A stretch of DNA of 64,000 nt from Solen grandis (lineage: Eukaryota; Mollusca; Bivalvia; Adapedonta; Solenidae), in assembly GCA_021229015.1 (NCBI GenBank), contig CM037790.1, positions 52,880,771 through 52,944,770 of the forward strand, given 5' to 3'. A program made the translations under genes and the position numbers. A model generated the notes under the pieces. It had not been told where the DNA came from. It made no database searches and was given only the letters and a program-made list of their open reading frames with translations. This document shows positions 1-11,896 of the stretch, piece after piece (the stretch's first letter is position 1; each line of letters starts with the position of its first letter).

Positions 1-401
1 TCTATCACAGGATCTCAACCCCATCACCCATATGTGACATTGGGAAAGATTGAAAATAAAGGCATTAATTTAGGCCGGATCTTAATTATGTCGGTGACGT
101 TTGTTTTTGATTAAAGCTTGCAAGATCATCTAAACATAGTTATTAATACTTTTTTTCTTTATAAATCAGATCGTATTTGATGTGCTGAACAAAAAACAAC
201 AACAACAAAAACAAACAAACATCTGCACTTTTTTTATCTGATTTTAGAAATGTGAAAATGAACTCAATAGGTACTTTTTCGTATTGACGCCTCTGCAGAT
301 ATTATTTTGATCTAATTGTAAAAAATTATAAGACTTAAAATTATCTGCTTAACTGTACATAATCAGACTTTTTAAATCTCAAAACATAATGAATAACCAA
401 G

Positions 402-403
<2 letters not shown>

Positions 404-450
<47 letters not shown>

Positions 451-476
451 GCGTGTGTGTGTGTGTGTGTGTGTGT
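404..476. repeat. (AT)n-(GT)n compound microsatellite
   Basis: An uninterrupted AT dinucleotide run passes into a GT run. The flanking bases from 1 to 527 show no coding pattern that I can support. Confidence 0.95.
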
Positions 477-537
477 AAACAATATTAAAATCTGTGTAAT
501 ACGTCATGCACTCTTGTCATCACTTTCAAAAATTGGG

Positions 538-793
538 GGGCGTCCGTGGCCGAGAGGGTTAAGTCGCTGACTTTAACACTCACTCATCCCCTCACCGCGT
601 GAGTTCGAATCCCGTCAGGGTCATTCGGATTTTCATGTGAGGAAGCCTTTTAGCTGGCTTGCGGTAGGTCGGTGGTTCTACCCGGATGCCTCCGTGCATT
701 CGTGGTCTTCCGCCACCTGTAATTAGCTGGACGTCGCTATATGACTGAAATACTGTCGAAGCGACGGTAAACCCAAATAGTCAAGTCAAGTAA
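538..793 (+). mobile_element. tRNA-derived SINE, full length, family A
   Basis: The 5' head resembles a Ser/Leu-type tRNA, with an A-box-like segment (GTGGCCGAGAGGG) and a B box (GAGTTCGAATCCC). A central domain follows (AGCTGGCTTGCGGTAGGTCG and CACCTGTAATTAGCTGGACG), then the tail ACTGAAATACTGTCGAAGCG and a short GTCAA repeat. A 10-bp direct repeat, AAAAATTGGG, flanks it at 528-537 and 794-803. The same family recurs at 2115, 5524, 21420 and 40701. It resembles the SINEs with a conserved core known from molluscs (V-SINE or MetaSINE type), but I cannot fix the superfamily without a library search. Confidence 0.92.
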
Positions 794-803
794 AAAAATT
801 GGG

Positions 804-2104
804 AACTGTTACCAAAAATAGCTGAACTGTTAATCTGAAATCTGTAAATCATTGATGCCATGGTTTTTATGTTAAAATTAAGGCAATATCTGAATGTAAT
901 GTTTTATACTCTTATATCTGTTAGATATCGTTAATCTGGCAGAGCAGTGATGTTTCTTTATTCTCATGAAGAATAACTGGGTTTTATTTCGGAAATTATT
1001 TGTATTTTCTGTAAGACTCCGCGGCACATAAAAGACATTTCAAATTACACAAGATGTATGATCACTTATTGAAGAGAGATTTTAAAATTGAAAATCTTAA
1101 AACAATTCCGTTTTCTCTATATGTTTTTTTTTTTTACATTTTCAGCCTTTTATTTTATTTGCGCATTTATTTACTCAATACAGAAACCGGAAGGAAATGT
1201 ATTTATTTTATGCCCCTTTCTTAAACGGAAAAGATAGTAGAAATTGATAAAAAAAAGAATAAAATAGTATATTCAAAAGGACTACAAATGTATTTAGTCA
1301 TGGAAAAGGGTAAAAAGAAATAACAATGTGTTTTATTTCCTATTCCTTAATTCATAGACTGTAAGTAAAAATTATTTTGTACTTCCGTAATGATTTTCAA
1401 CAACACGGCCTTGGCCTTAATTTCAGAAGCTATATGCACTAGCGAGTATCTTTCGACAGTCCGATATACGATGTATCCATGACAAAGGTTGTTCGGTTTG
1501 ATGCTAAGCTATTCTTTTTCAAAGAAATTTAACTTCTGGAACTTGCGCAGATCCCCGGGGGTTGCTTATTACCCCAATCACCAAGAAACACACAGCGGCA
1601 AATGTATCAGATTTAATCATACAGAACTCAATATTTGATTGACCAGTCTTCAAAATTGCTTGTTAACCTAAACTAACAAACAAACGAAGGAATTTTCATT
1701 GATTCATTTTCTAAGTATTTCATATTGTCCCATTACGTATATTGACATACCAAATAAGATCGTATAAAAACGAAACCGATTGAATTAAAACATAGACATG
1801 TTAATCTGCAAATGATACTGTTTATAGAATGTACTCAGACATCAATTCAGGTTTGAGGTTTTGAGATTTTATCTTACGAGTTTTTGACGGACAGTCATGA
1901 TTTAGTGTTTCTGTAATTGTTCGCACATATACCGTTATATTCACATATCAGTATTATTATTATTCCTTACGTGTGTTATATTTCGAAGACAAATATTTAC
2001 AGTACTATTTATCTTAATAATGTATTGCCTTAAGATGATTATGCATTTCTAACATAGAACTGTGAGAATACTTTTTACTTTAGGCCGGCGATGATCAATT
2101 TATT
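804..2104. other. intergenic, no gene seen
   Basis: AT-rich sequence with short homopolymers. I find no open frame with splice signals and no RNA gene. Confidence 0.6.
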
Positions 2105-2114
2105 AAGGTGTATG

Positions 2115-2366
2115 TTGTTGTTGTATTGGGGTTTACCGTCGCTGCGATAGTATTTCAATCATATAGCGACGTCCAGCTAATTACAGGTGGAGGAAGACCC
2201 CGAGTACACAGAGGTACCCGGGTAGAACCACCGACATACCGCAAGCCAGCTGGAAGGCTTCCTCACATGAAAAATCCGAAGTCCCTACCGGGATTCGAAC
2301 CCACAGCGGTGAGGGGCTGAGAGATTTGTAGTCCACGACTTAATCGCTCGGCCATGGCGGCCCCCA
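2115..2366 (-). mobile_element. tRNA-derived SINE, family A, minus strand
   Basis: Read on the minus strand, this has a tRNA-like head with B box GGGTTCGAATCCC, then the family A core and tail, ending in a CAA-type repeat seen as TTGTTGTTG on the plus strand. A perfect 10-bp target duplication, AAGGTGTATG, lies at 2105-2114 and 2367-2376. The 70-codon open frame inside is a by-product of the SINE. Confidence 0.92.
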
Positions 2367-2376
2367 AAGGTGTATG

Positions 2377-4681
2377 AAAATGTGTTGTTTGTGCCAAAAC
2401 TATCGTCATGATAGGATAAGTTTCTCTCAAATCCTAAGGCGCTTGGAGATTTTGATAGGCTTTCTCTGCAGAGAAAATTACATAATAGCCACTTCAGAAA
2501 ATGGGACTAATATAGAAAATTATTCAGAAACTTAAGTCAAGTTTATGTCAGCAGAAAGAATACTTCTCTTCATATTTGCCATTACAAGCACCCACAGTTT
2601 CCCACTTTATTTGGATCATAAACTTATTATTTCTTGAAATACAGACAAAAAGTAAGACAGTATTTATGAATCGTATAAGTGCTTTAGCGTGACTTTTGCG
2701 AATTACAATCTTAGACAAGTGAAATGTTATATGGTATAAGAAGACAAAATTGTAGAAATATATGTACACGCATGCTTTATATCTGATACAATTAAAACAA
2801 ATGAATTCCTAAATGAAGGCTTTTACTGAATTTCAGGGAGAAAATGATGGCGCTTTTATGTACGCATTTCGCTGAAAGAGAAAGCAAAACAAACAAAGTT
2901 TTCTGCGATTGCTCTGGAGAATTATATAAAATTTAAGAAGAACGTCATAACTGGGTTTATTGTTGTTAACTGAATAAGTGATATACCCGCATGAGCCCTA
3001 ATTTACAAACATAAAATGTACGCTTGATTTTATTTGTCTCGGTTTTCTTCCGATACACCGGAGATCTATCGAAATATGTGTACAAGTAAATGAATGCAAA
3101 TGTTATTAATTATACAGCTATAATAAGGTATTATAACACATATGCAGCCCTATACATATTCACATATAAAATTTTACAAAGCAGCAACTACAACCTAAAT
3201 ATGTATATTTATTTAATAAATAGTTCCCTAGACAAGATATCAAAATTGGTAACACATAATGCAAATGCTTAGTATTCTCTCAGATAGGAATATCAATTCA
3301 ACTTCCAGTGAACCAACAACAACCAACTAAAAGAAAAACGACCATTGTTTGACCAGATATGTTTTTATTTCATTGCTTTTGATATCCCACTGATGGTATT
3401 CCATCGTTGTGTGTGTGTGTGTGGGGGGGGGGGGGGTATTCTATTGCATGTCTTACAGTTTTATCGCTTAAATGACTTTTTATATGCTAAAGTTCTTCGC
3501 CTAAAGTAATAATAGATGCCCAATCGTAATGTTTGATATTATATTTAGATATCAGTAATTTCTGCATAATAAAGTATTTTTTCGTCTATTCAATGATGGT
3601 TCATCGCGATTTCTCGCTATAGCAGTTTCATTTTATCTAAAGTTTGTCACTTATTTTCACCCTTTTATATGGTGTATTATAACACATGTGCTTTCCCTGC
3701 GTTGTCACAGCTTTCGTTATGTAACTACCCTATTGCCCTGTTACTGAACTGCATCAAACTAAATTATTTCTTTTCAATAGTAAGATATGAACAAGCTCAT
3801 TCTACTTTGACAAATGCAGTAACATTCTAATCTTTAATTACAAAAATAAAACGAAACGTGAAAATGAATAAAAACCAAGTAGCGTACATGTAATACTTAT
3901 AAAGTCATCTACGGTTACCATTGTAATAAATAAAAGCACACCAAACGAAGATCTTTTTTCGGATTCCTTGGATGATTGTTCATGTTTGGCGAATGAGATG
4001 CTGTCATCGACCTTATTGATTTCGTGTAGGTTTCCTTTCTTCTCGGTAAAAAGTAATACAAGATAATTACAAGCCTATCGTTTTTATTTCACCAAATGAC
4101 CAAACGTATAGAATAGACCATGCCTTATGTAAATGGACCAAATTTCTATGACATATTGGGTCAAGATACCTCATCGTAAGTCTTCGTTAGATGTGACAGG
4201 CTGGGGTGATTCCGGATCGAATTTCTCCTGGTACAATCTGTTAATTTGCCTTTCGATAGCGGTGGTTTATTGCCCAAAGAATACAACCTGCTGGAATTTC
4301 GAAAAACTTGACATACTACTATGAATGAACTGTTTTATTACCGCATTATGTTTGTAGGAAACGCAATAGCCATATGTGCAAAGGGTTGTTTACAGTATCT
4401 AGCAATAACAAATACGGTAATGGTTTTGTGTTTTTGCATGTATTTCAATAAATAAACAAAAAGATGTAACGGTTTCGTATATTTCAAAACAATAACAATG
4501 TTTTTATTTTTTCTTCCGTATCGTGTCATTACAGACTTAAATACTTTTAAACAAGGGGGTAAATGGGAAATGGCCTGTGGTATTTACGTCATTCTTAAAA
4601 TGGCACATTATCCTTCATTCACATCACTGTGACATAATACATTTGAAACGGGTCTTAGTCACAGCATCGTCGGAAACATAC
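2377..4681. other. intergenic, no gene seen
   Basis: AT-rich sequence with a GT run followed by a G run at about 3410-3437. The short open frames here lack splice sites, domain signatures or coding bias. Confidence 0.55.
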
Positions 4682-4802
4682 CCGATTGATCGATATCATC
4701 AATCCTGCCTGTATTTCGTCATATTTGGGTGCGTCAGATTTATGTGATTTCATTGGTTCCATCGCGATTTTATCAGACATGTCACCCAAACAAGCGCGGC
4801 TA
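4682..4802 (-). CDS. possible first coding exon, unknown protein
   Basis: On the minus strand a pyrimidine-rich stretch ends in an acceptor-like TTTTTACAG just above 4802. An ATG at 4780 follows and opens a frame of 33 codons beginning MSDKIAMEPMK. A donor-like GG|GTATGT closes it at 4682/4681. The peptide is hydrophilic and resembles a cytoplasmic N-terminus. I could not find convincing downstream exons at lower coordinates, and no family is recognisable. It could equally be a chance open frame between chance splice motifs. Confidence 0.2.
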
Positions 4803-5511
4803 CTGTAAAAACGTTTTGTTTGCCCATTTCCCGACGGCTTGATGTAATGACATAACAGCGACATTGTGCAATATAGGTATTCTTACTAATCAAGCAAATG
4901 ATCTAATATGTATGAAGATACATTTTTCTCAGTTTTTCTAAGTTGCTTTGATATTAGAGAATCCTCTTTTGAAATATGGGTTAAATGAATCGCTAAAACT
5001 TACGCGCCAGACTTAAGTCAATGAATATACTTATTAAGAATGGCTAAAGAATGGCATTTGTATGCATTGTGATATCGCAGTGAATCAGCATATTTCTGTT
5101 GCATTTGAAATTTGAACAAAACCACCATACCGTATTACTGAAAACTGTTGTAACACCACTGTAAAACAGTTTTGGCACCAAATCTGACACATAAAGTGCT
5201 ATTCCGGTTTAAACTAACAAAACCCCAGAAATGTGCCGTATGCATCAAACAAGATACATTATATCACATTCGCTTCAGTATAAGATCAGTCTCTGGGTGC
5301 CATGCACAAATTACTTATATACACTGGCAGGGTAACGAAACAGTCAGCCAAAATGTAAATAAACATGAAGAAAGCAGTTTTGTAAGTAATTGAAATTTAC
5401 CCAGACTATTTCTTCGATTTCTCCCAAAATCGAACATTATATGACTTGTTGCATTTTAGATTTAGAAACACATCCCATGTGATAATATTCATAGCAAATA
5501 ACAAATTAATG
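4803..5511. other. intergenic, no gene seen
   Basis: AT-rich. A 73-codon plus-strand frame at 5172-5393 shows no domain or splice evidence. Confidence 0.55.
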
Positions 5512-5523
5512 GAGACTATGTAA

Positions 5524-5662
5524 TTGCGGTAGGTCGGTGGTTCTACCTTGATGCCTCCGTGCATTCGGGGTCTTCTTCCACCTGTAATTAGCTAGATGTC
5601 GCTATATGACTGAAATACTATTGAAGCGACGGTAAACTCAAATAGTCGAGTCAAGTCAAGTC
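5524..5662 (+). mobile_element. 5'-truncated SINE, family A
   Basis: Only the 3' part of family A is present, from TTGCGGTAGGTCGGTGGTTC to the (GTCAA)n tail. A perfect 12-bp duplication, GAGACTATGTAA, flanks it at 5512-5523 and 5663-5674. The fragment therefore inserted already truncated rather than eroding later. That is typical of target-primed reverse transcription. Confidence 0.92.
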
Positions 5663-5674
5663 GAGACTATGTAA

Positions 5675-8095
5675 GGCGATATCTAGGTAAGCAACACTTT
5701 TAAACTATTTATAAAATCAAGAGATTTTGACAGATGTAATATTGGGTACAATTAATCCAGCTAAGGATGCTGTACCCATTCTTATTGTTCCCGAGACTTT
5801 TTTTATCTATATATATATATTTTTTTTTTTTTTTTTTTTTTTTAAGAACACGCTCCGCCGACTTTTCTTAATACATGTATATTAACATAAAGTGTCCTAC
5901 CTGAACGACTAAGTATTCAAGGGGATTTCCTTTATTATCATTGTGTGGACTTAGGAGGTTAAGTAAGCCTCATTTTAGGATTTTTTTCTTATGAAATATA
6001 CGAATATATATCTTTTCTCTTTTAAAATTCTTAGCTCAAACTTACTGGCGCGTGAACTTTAGATGTCTACAAGAAGATCGTTATTTGAAAGATATGTCTT
6101 CCTTTAGAAGAAACTAAATTATATGCACCATATTTGGAAATATCTTACATATATATCAAGGTGGACATTGATATCATGGTCATGACCAGTCAAATGTCAC
6201 TGGTACATGTTACAAGTCATCACATTCAAAATACCTTTTTAAATTCATACAAAGAAATGAATGCACTATCTAATGAAAGGAACGGTAATATTGAAGACAG
6301 GGAATCCACTGGGTGAAGAATACAAGGAATTGAAACATATTTGTCTGAGCTACAATTGCAGACGAGAATTACTATCTAATTTAGTGTATCTTTAATTGAC
6401 AGATATCTTAGAATTGACATATTTTTAGAGACATCGGGTTTATCTTTATTAGTTAACATAGCTTGGGAGTATTATTTATTACGCTTTTTTTTGTATCAGT
6501 CACTTTTGAATAGGCTATGTATGACCAGAAAAGTCATAAGGAAAATTCATTATTGTTGCATTCATATCAAATTTTATACTAAGTTATTCTGGCCGCTCAA
6601 ACTCTTTACACAATACACATGAATAACATCTCAATAGGAAATTTATAAAATGACCTTTGGTTGTCTAACTTTAAGACACATCTTAATTACTGAATGTGAA
6701 AAGAGGTCTGACAAATGTACCTGAAAAGCAGTCGTCAGGCTTAAACAGATATTTCACATGAAGAAAAATTGATGGCGTATTAACCCCAACATTTATAAAA
6801 CTATAACTCTATTAAAAGCCTAGTTTCATATCTTTTGTGAATGTTTCCCCACTTCACGTCTATTTTGTATCCTTGGTAACTTAACCGCCATCTGCAAGCA
6901 TCTGTATATCAGTATTCATTGACCAAACATCTTGGAAAAACAGATAAGCATAACTAGGCGAATCATGTGCGATAGTTAAATTTAAATACATACATATTTG
7001 CACTTTATATAGAAGGTTGCAGGTCTAATACACGTTAGAAATGGCAAATGGTTTGCATCTTGGCTGCATGTGTATCGATATCATAGATCCAGCAAAGATT
7101 CATGAATTATAAGAAATAAATAACAACTTTCGGTTTAGATCTACATGTTTTTTTTTTTGTTTTTTTTGCTCAGACTTCTTTTTTTTAATGTTGATGAAAT
7201 ATAATAAAAATAATCGCCTGGTCCCCCATTAATCTCTCAATATTAATATGACGTCATCAATGTCGACACATGCGGCTTGTTTGCCTTATGATTACCCTTT
7301 TTAAAAGAGTTACAAATATTGATATAGTTCACGAAATTATTGATGGGTCCTCTTTAAATCAATTTGCTTCCAAATAGGTTTAGTTTATTACATGAATTTG
7401 CAAAATAATGCAAATCGAAGCCTTTGCTCTAGGAGCAAGGTTCAACAATAGTCGTCGGTTCTGTATCCATTTCTGAATTTAACAAAGCATTATCTCAAGC
7501 TAACATAACAAAAAAATTGAATTAGACAATTACAATATTTGGCTATGAATATGAGCTGAATGTATTTCTAAAGTAAAGCAGCATTATCAAGTGTAAATTT
7601 ACTTTGGTTTCGGGGAAACGAATAATTTACCTAATCAGTGTGTAAAAATGTTCTTTGCCATAAGGAGTTAAAATTTCTGTTTTTAACCACACTTCCTCTG
7701 TTATAAGAAAATAAAGGTCTATTCTTGCACTCCATTTCAAAAGCATCGATAAATAAATATAAACTTAGGCGTGTTTTGCTTGGAATATTAGTCCCATAAC
7801 AGTAATAAAATGTCGATGGTTCCGATGGTAGGCCAGCAGTCAATCGAAAAGTTCCTTGAACATGTACATTTGGAAGATATATGCAAGTCATTTATATTTA
7901 AGAATACATACTGCGATGAATAAAATAATACAGATTTCTTCGATTCACCACAGAGAAAACATTTCTTTTGGAGTATGCATCTGTTCAATGTCAGTTTAAA
8001 ATGACACGCACTGTTTGTTTCATGCAATGTTTCATGCACTGCTCTTGTTATGAAGAGGCTGCAGTAAGGTGGGACAACGATCTCAGATATATCAT
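5675..8095. other. intergenic, no gene seen
   Basis: AT-rich, with a poly-T run at about 5820-5843 and smaller T runs near 7150. Minus-strand open frames of 86 and 123 codons at 7631-8159 overlap each other, run into the minisatellite and have no recognisable motif. Confidence 0.55.
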
Positions 8096-8571
8096 AAACA
8101 TAACAATAATCAATGAACAGTATTTTTTTTCTTAAAAAAAACAAAGATAAACATAACAAAAATCAATAAACAGTATTGTTTCAAAGCATGAAGATAAACA
8201 TAACAATAATCAATAAACAGTATTGTTTCAAAGCATGAAGATAAACATAACAATAATCAATAAACTGTATTGTTTCAAAGCATGAAGATAAACATAACAA
8301 TAATCAATACACCGTATTGTTTCAAAGCACAAAGATAAACATAACAATAATCAATAAACTGTATTGTTTCAAAGCATGAAGAAAAACATAACAATAATCA
8401 ATAAACAATATTTTTTCAAAGCATGAAGATAAACATAACAATAATCAATAAACTGTATTGTTTCAAAGCATGAAGATAAACATAACAATAATCAATAAAC
8501 TGTATTGTTTCAAAGCATGAAGATAAACATAACAATAATCAATAAACAGTATTGTTTCAAAATATAAAGAT
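8096..8571. repeat. 47-bp minisatellite, 10 copies
   Basis: A unit beginning AAACATAACAATAATCAATA and ending GTTTCAAAGCATGAAGAT starts at 8096, 8149, 8196, 8243, 8290, 8337, 8384, 8431, 8478 and 8525. The spacing is exactly 47 bp after the first copy, which is 53 bp and diverged. Internal copies differ at only a few positions. Confidence 0.95.
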
Positions 8572-9607
8572 TTTAATATTGTAAGTTATATACGCTGTTA
8601 AATACTCTGAAGTCACTATGTGAAATACTATTTACCCGTGTATTTGATTGCCTTATATATACTTCCTTCAATCAACGAGCTCACAAGACCTTCATGTAAT
8701 ATTAAGTTATTTCGAATCAATTCTCCTTAGATACACAATGGCGAATCAATGACAAATCAAGCTGCATGTGCCGAGATTGATGACGTTACATTTGTTGACG
8801 TCATATTAATATTGAGACGTCACATCGAATGCGTTTGTTGTAAATGGTGTCGCATAGTTTAAACGAGCAAAAATTGTATGTCAAATCATTTGAGTGTTCT
8901 ATAATATAGATCTACTGTATATAATTTATGCAGTGTATACACATGTGTATTCATTTGTATACACCTTTATGTGGTAGAAAATGTGTTTTCAATTGTTTCT
9001 TAAAACTAATATTCAATATGATGAGACAGTATTACAAATATAACTAGAACTTTCACTTAATGTGGTTCAACTGTGCCTTCATGTCGTGAGATTTTAGGAC
9101 AAGACGTGATACAATGTATGACGTAAGGGGGACGGGCACATGACGTGACGTGGCGGGACGAACGTGATTCCTATGTAGCCCCGCGTCTGTGAAATATAAA
9201 AAAAAATACATGTAGGTGATTTGCAAAAAAAAAATTAAAAAAAAATTGCTTTCTGATTGGTATAGAAGAAGGTTCTTATGAATGCATTTTACTGATATCT
9301 TACTCTTAATCGTTCATCCTTACAAGACAATAATTTTGCTAATCAAAGAATGAAAACTTGTACCTAGTTAACTTGATGTATCTATCTATAAATAGAAATC
9401 TTTAGCGGTAACGTTTTTTTTTTTTTTTTTTTTTTTTTTTTTCTGTTAGATTTTCTCATTGACCAAATAATAATCACTGTCTTCTGCAACTTCGACAGTC
9501 CAAGGGAAAATTCGACACCCATTAGTGTTGAAAAGAAAAGATCTGGAACAAATATCAGTTTATTCAAAATACATCGTACAACCAAGATATTGATTTCAGA
9601 TAATGTA
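8572..9607. other. intergenic, no gene seen
   Basis: AT-rich with a 29-bp T run at 9414-9442. A GACGTCA-rich stretch near 9100-9170 contains repeated ACGTGA motifs. I see no gene. Confidence 0.5.
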
Positions 9608-9831
9608 TTAATTAATTATCCAAACAGAATTCCCATGTGAATGGATATTTTTTATATGTTCAGCGGGAACTTGAAGGATTGAATCCCCACTGCATGTCAT
9701 ATGCCACCTCCGAGGACAAAAAATACAGAACACCCATTCATCAATCCCTCCTCCGTCTGACCCACAGCCTGGACATTGATGTCTTTCATCACATTTTCCC
9801 ACTGCAACTTATGTAACATTAAATACAATTT
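9608..9831 (-). CDS. PHD-finger-like exon fragment
   Basis: The minus-strand frame contains CPGCG, then after about 12 residues CIFC, then RRWHMTC. This spacing (CxxC, CxxC, HxxC) matches the first three metal-ligand pairs of a PHD zinc finger, a domain that commonly reads histone tails and also occurs in some mobile-element proteins. The last CxxC pair is missing and the frame ends at 9608. An acceptor-like AAGTTGCAG precedes the segment near 9805. It could be an exon of a host gene running in from higher coordinates across the N gap, or a relic of the mobile element next to it. Confidence 0.4.
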
Positions 9832-10432
9832 CAGAAAAGGGCCAAAGTGGCTTGTGTAAAAGGGCTTATTCGTTTTTGGGCCGATATTTGACGGGGACCA
9901 ATTTGATTAAGGGCCAAAACATCTTGCTACCAAATACTTTTGGGCTTCATCTATACGAAATTTTTGTAATTTAAATTGATGACTGGAAATAATACATCAT
10001 TGCATTAAGTCCGCCTCGACTCGACCTCCTAAGCTCCGCTCTACATCTGTGCCCTCCGCTTTTCCTCCTTTAAAAAATTTACAATGAAGAGCTAAAAACA
10101 ATGTTTTCAATTAAACAGTAAGCTTCACATCGTCGACAATAACTCAGCCGACCTTCGGTTAATATTTAGGGGTAGTTTTATTGGGATTTGACGAAAATGT
10201 TCACAAGATCGTCAAAGTTGTCTCGCCGGAAATTTGTAAAAACTCTAGCGCTTTCAAAATCAGAAGCTGTGCAATAATATGATGATATTCAAGCAGCTAA
10301 AACATTTCTTCGTTCGATGACATTCCCCGAATTTTAATATAGATCGTAATTTTAAAGTTTAAATTGAAAATATTGGCAACACCTACCTTGCTGTGCTGAT
10401 TTAAGCACTACTGCTCTTTCCCGGAAGTCACT
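9832..10432. other. sequence left of assembly gap, no gene seen
   Basis: I find no match here to the recombinase element on the right of the gap, and no copy of its A2 segment. The 5' end of that element is therefore not in this stretch. Confidence 0.5.
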
Positions 10433-10532
10433 NNNNNNNNNNNNNNNNNNNNNNNNNNNNNNNNNNNNNNNNNNNNNNNNNNNNNNNNNNNNNNNNNNNN
10501 NNNNNNNNNNNNNNNNNNNNNNNNNNNNNNNN
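10433..10532. other. assembly gap, 100 N
   Basis: Exactly 100 N, the usual placeholder for an unknown gap length. The recombinase frame is already under way just after it, so the N-terminal and any reverse transcriptase part of the element may be hidden here. Confidence 0.98.
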
Positions 10533-10548
10533 TAAGTCTGCATATACA

Positions 10549-11024
10549 TTGGCCTTTTTTGGGTTTTTTCGTGTGGGCGAGATTACAGCTTCTTGTAAAA
10601 ATGATAAAAATCGTTGCAGGATTATAAACGTTACTGATATCCAATGGTCACAAGTGGGGGACGCCAGTATTCATTTAAGGTATTCAAAGACAGACCAGTC
10701 AGGCAAAGGTATATCAATCACTTTGGTTAAACAACAAGACCCCTCCATTTGCCCTGTCAACGCACTTTTGGCATACATGTCAGACCGCCTTTCGAGGGGC
10801 CTTTGTTTTGCCACCTCGACGGGCAAGCTCTTACACGGTACCAATTCTCCGCCGTTCTTAAGAAAGTGCTTTATGTTCTCGACCCGCACCTCCAACACTA
10901 TTCCTCACACAGTTTCCGGTTAGGAGCCGCGACCACAGCTGCAAAAATAGGTTTATCAGAGGAAAAAATAAAGGCCCTTGGTAGGTGGTCATCAAACGCT
11001 TATAAAGTATATATTTCAACTTAA
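10549..11024 (+). pseudogene. tyrosine recombinase C-terminal domain, frameshifted
   Basis: The product belongs to the DIRS/Ngaro tyrosine recombinases, which are thought to integrate a circular cDNA. The first part (10549 to about 10785) contains GFFRVGEIT, with the first catalytic Arg. The second part, in another frame (about 10785 to 11024), contains GPLFCHLDGQALTRYQFS, HSFRLGAATTAA (the HxxR pair) and GRWSSNAYKVYI with the candidate nucleophilic Tyr. A one- or two-base indel near 10780-10790 separates them. The N-terminus is lost at the assembly gap. Assignment to this superfamily is strong. Ngaro rather than another DIRS group rests on the SGNH domain and the split repeats. Confidence 0.82.
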
Positions 11025-11166
11025 TCTCAAAATTTTCCCCTTATTCATGAGTCTCCATTTGGCTGCACTAAATGTGCTAGCTTAACACTGATTACATGGC
11101 TTTATTTTTGTGTTTCTATTGTTTTCATTTTTTTTTTTTTTTGTCAAGTAACCTTAATCTACGTAG

Positions 11167-11769
11167 GACAGCAGAGATCTGACTGTTGTCAAAGTTATTC
11201 CAGGTATACCTCGAGTATGGCTGTTCGGTTCCTCCATAATAAGACACGCTTTCTTGTACGCAAGGGGTCAGCCCAGCGGCAGCAGCCTTGGTCTTAAAGC
11301 CAGCCTTTGGTGGCAGGGTTACGGTGGTTTGACTTTGAAACGGGCAAAATGGAAACTTATCACGTTAATGAAGGTAGAAGACCCACCAGACTTCATTATT
11401 CTTCATGTTGGCGGTAATGATGTGGGGCACACACCACTGAAGGTTTTGAAAGACATTCTAGCAGGTTTCCTAGGGTATATCGATTACTATATGCCAAGCA
11501 CAAAGGTCATTTGGTCAGAAATCCTTCCGCGGCAGTGGGGCAATGTGAGGGGCTTGCATAGTGCCAGGAAGCGGCTCAACACATTGGCGGTTAAGCGTAC
11601 AAAAGATATGGGCGGCTTTTACCTGCGCCACACGAACCTTCAGAGTGGGAGTTATTTAAAACCTGACGGGGTACATTTGACCGAGGCAGGGAACGCCCTT
11701 TTCTTAGACAACATAAAAGTTGGGTTGCAATTTTTTATGCAAGGAAATCAACCCTGGTTTAAATCATGA
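11167..11769 (+). CDS. SGNH-hydrolase-like domain of the Ngaro element
   Basis: SGNH/GDSL hydrolases are serine esterases. An accessory SGNH domain is known from some Ngaro elements, with unproven role. The frame is open from 11167 after a TAG and has no ATG near its start. Block I appears as VWLFGSSIIRHA (Ser in a GSS rather than GDS context) near 11215. Block III is HVGGNDVG near 11403, and the C-terminal catalytic pair is in DGVHLTEAGN near 11680. All the blocks needed for activity are therefore present. The lack of an ATG suggests it is spliced onto, or read through from, the recombinase frame. An acceptor-like CTACGTAG lies just before the frame. Confidence 0.8.
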   Translation, partial: DSRDLTVVKVIPGIPRVWLFGSSIIRHAFLYARGQPSGSSLGLKASLWWQGYGGLTLKRAKWKLITLMKVEDPPDFIILHVGGNDVGHTPLKVLKDILAGFLGYIDYYMPSTKVIWSEILPRQWGNVRGLHSARKRLNTLAVKRTKDMGGFYLRHTNLQSGSYLKPDGVHLTEAGNALFLDNIKVGLQFFMQGNQPWFKS

Positions 11770-11896
11770 GATTATTGTGAAAGTTCACGGGCGTGACCTC
11801 CTCCCTTTTCTTTATTTTGAGGCCTTGCTGCCGCTTTTGGCGGTGGGAGAGTTGGATTGCGTCGCAGCGTTTGCCCCTTATCCTCCTCTCCCATTT

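Noticed and set aside
2108..2320. 70-codon frame, with a near copy at 40747-40941
   Set aside because: Both are translations of the same SINE family in corresponding orientations.
7631..8159. Minus-strand frames of 86 and 123 codons
   Set aside because: They overlap each other in different frames, run into the minisatellite and have no recognisable motif or splice sites.
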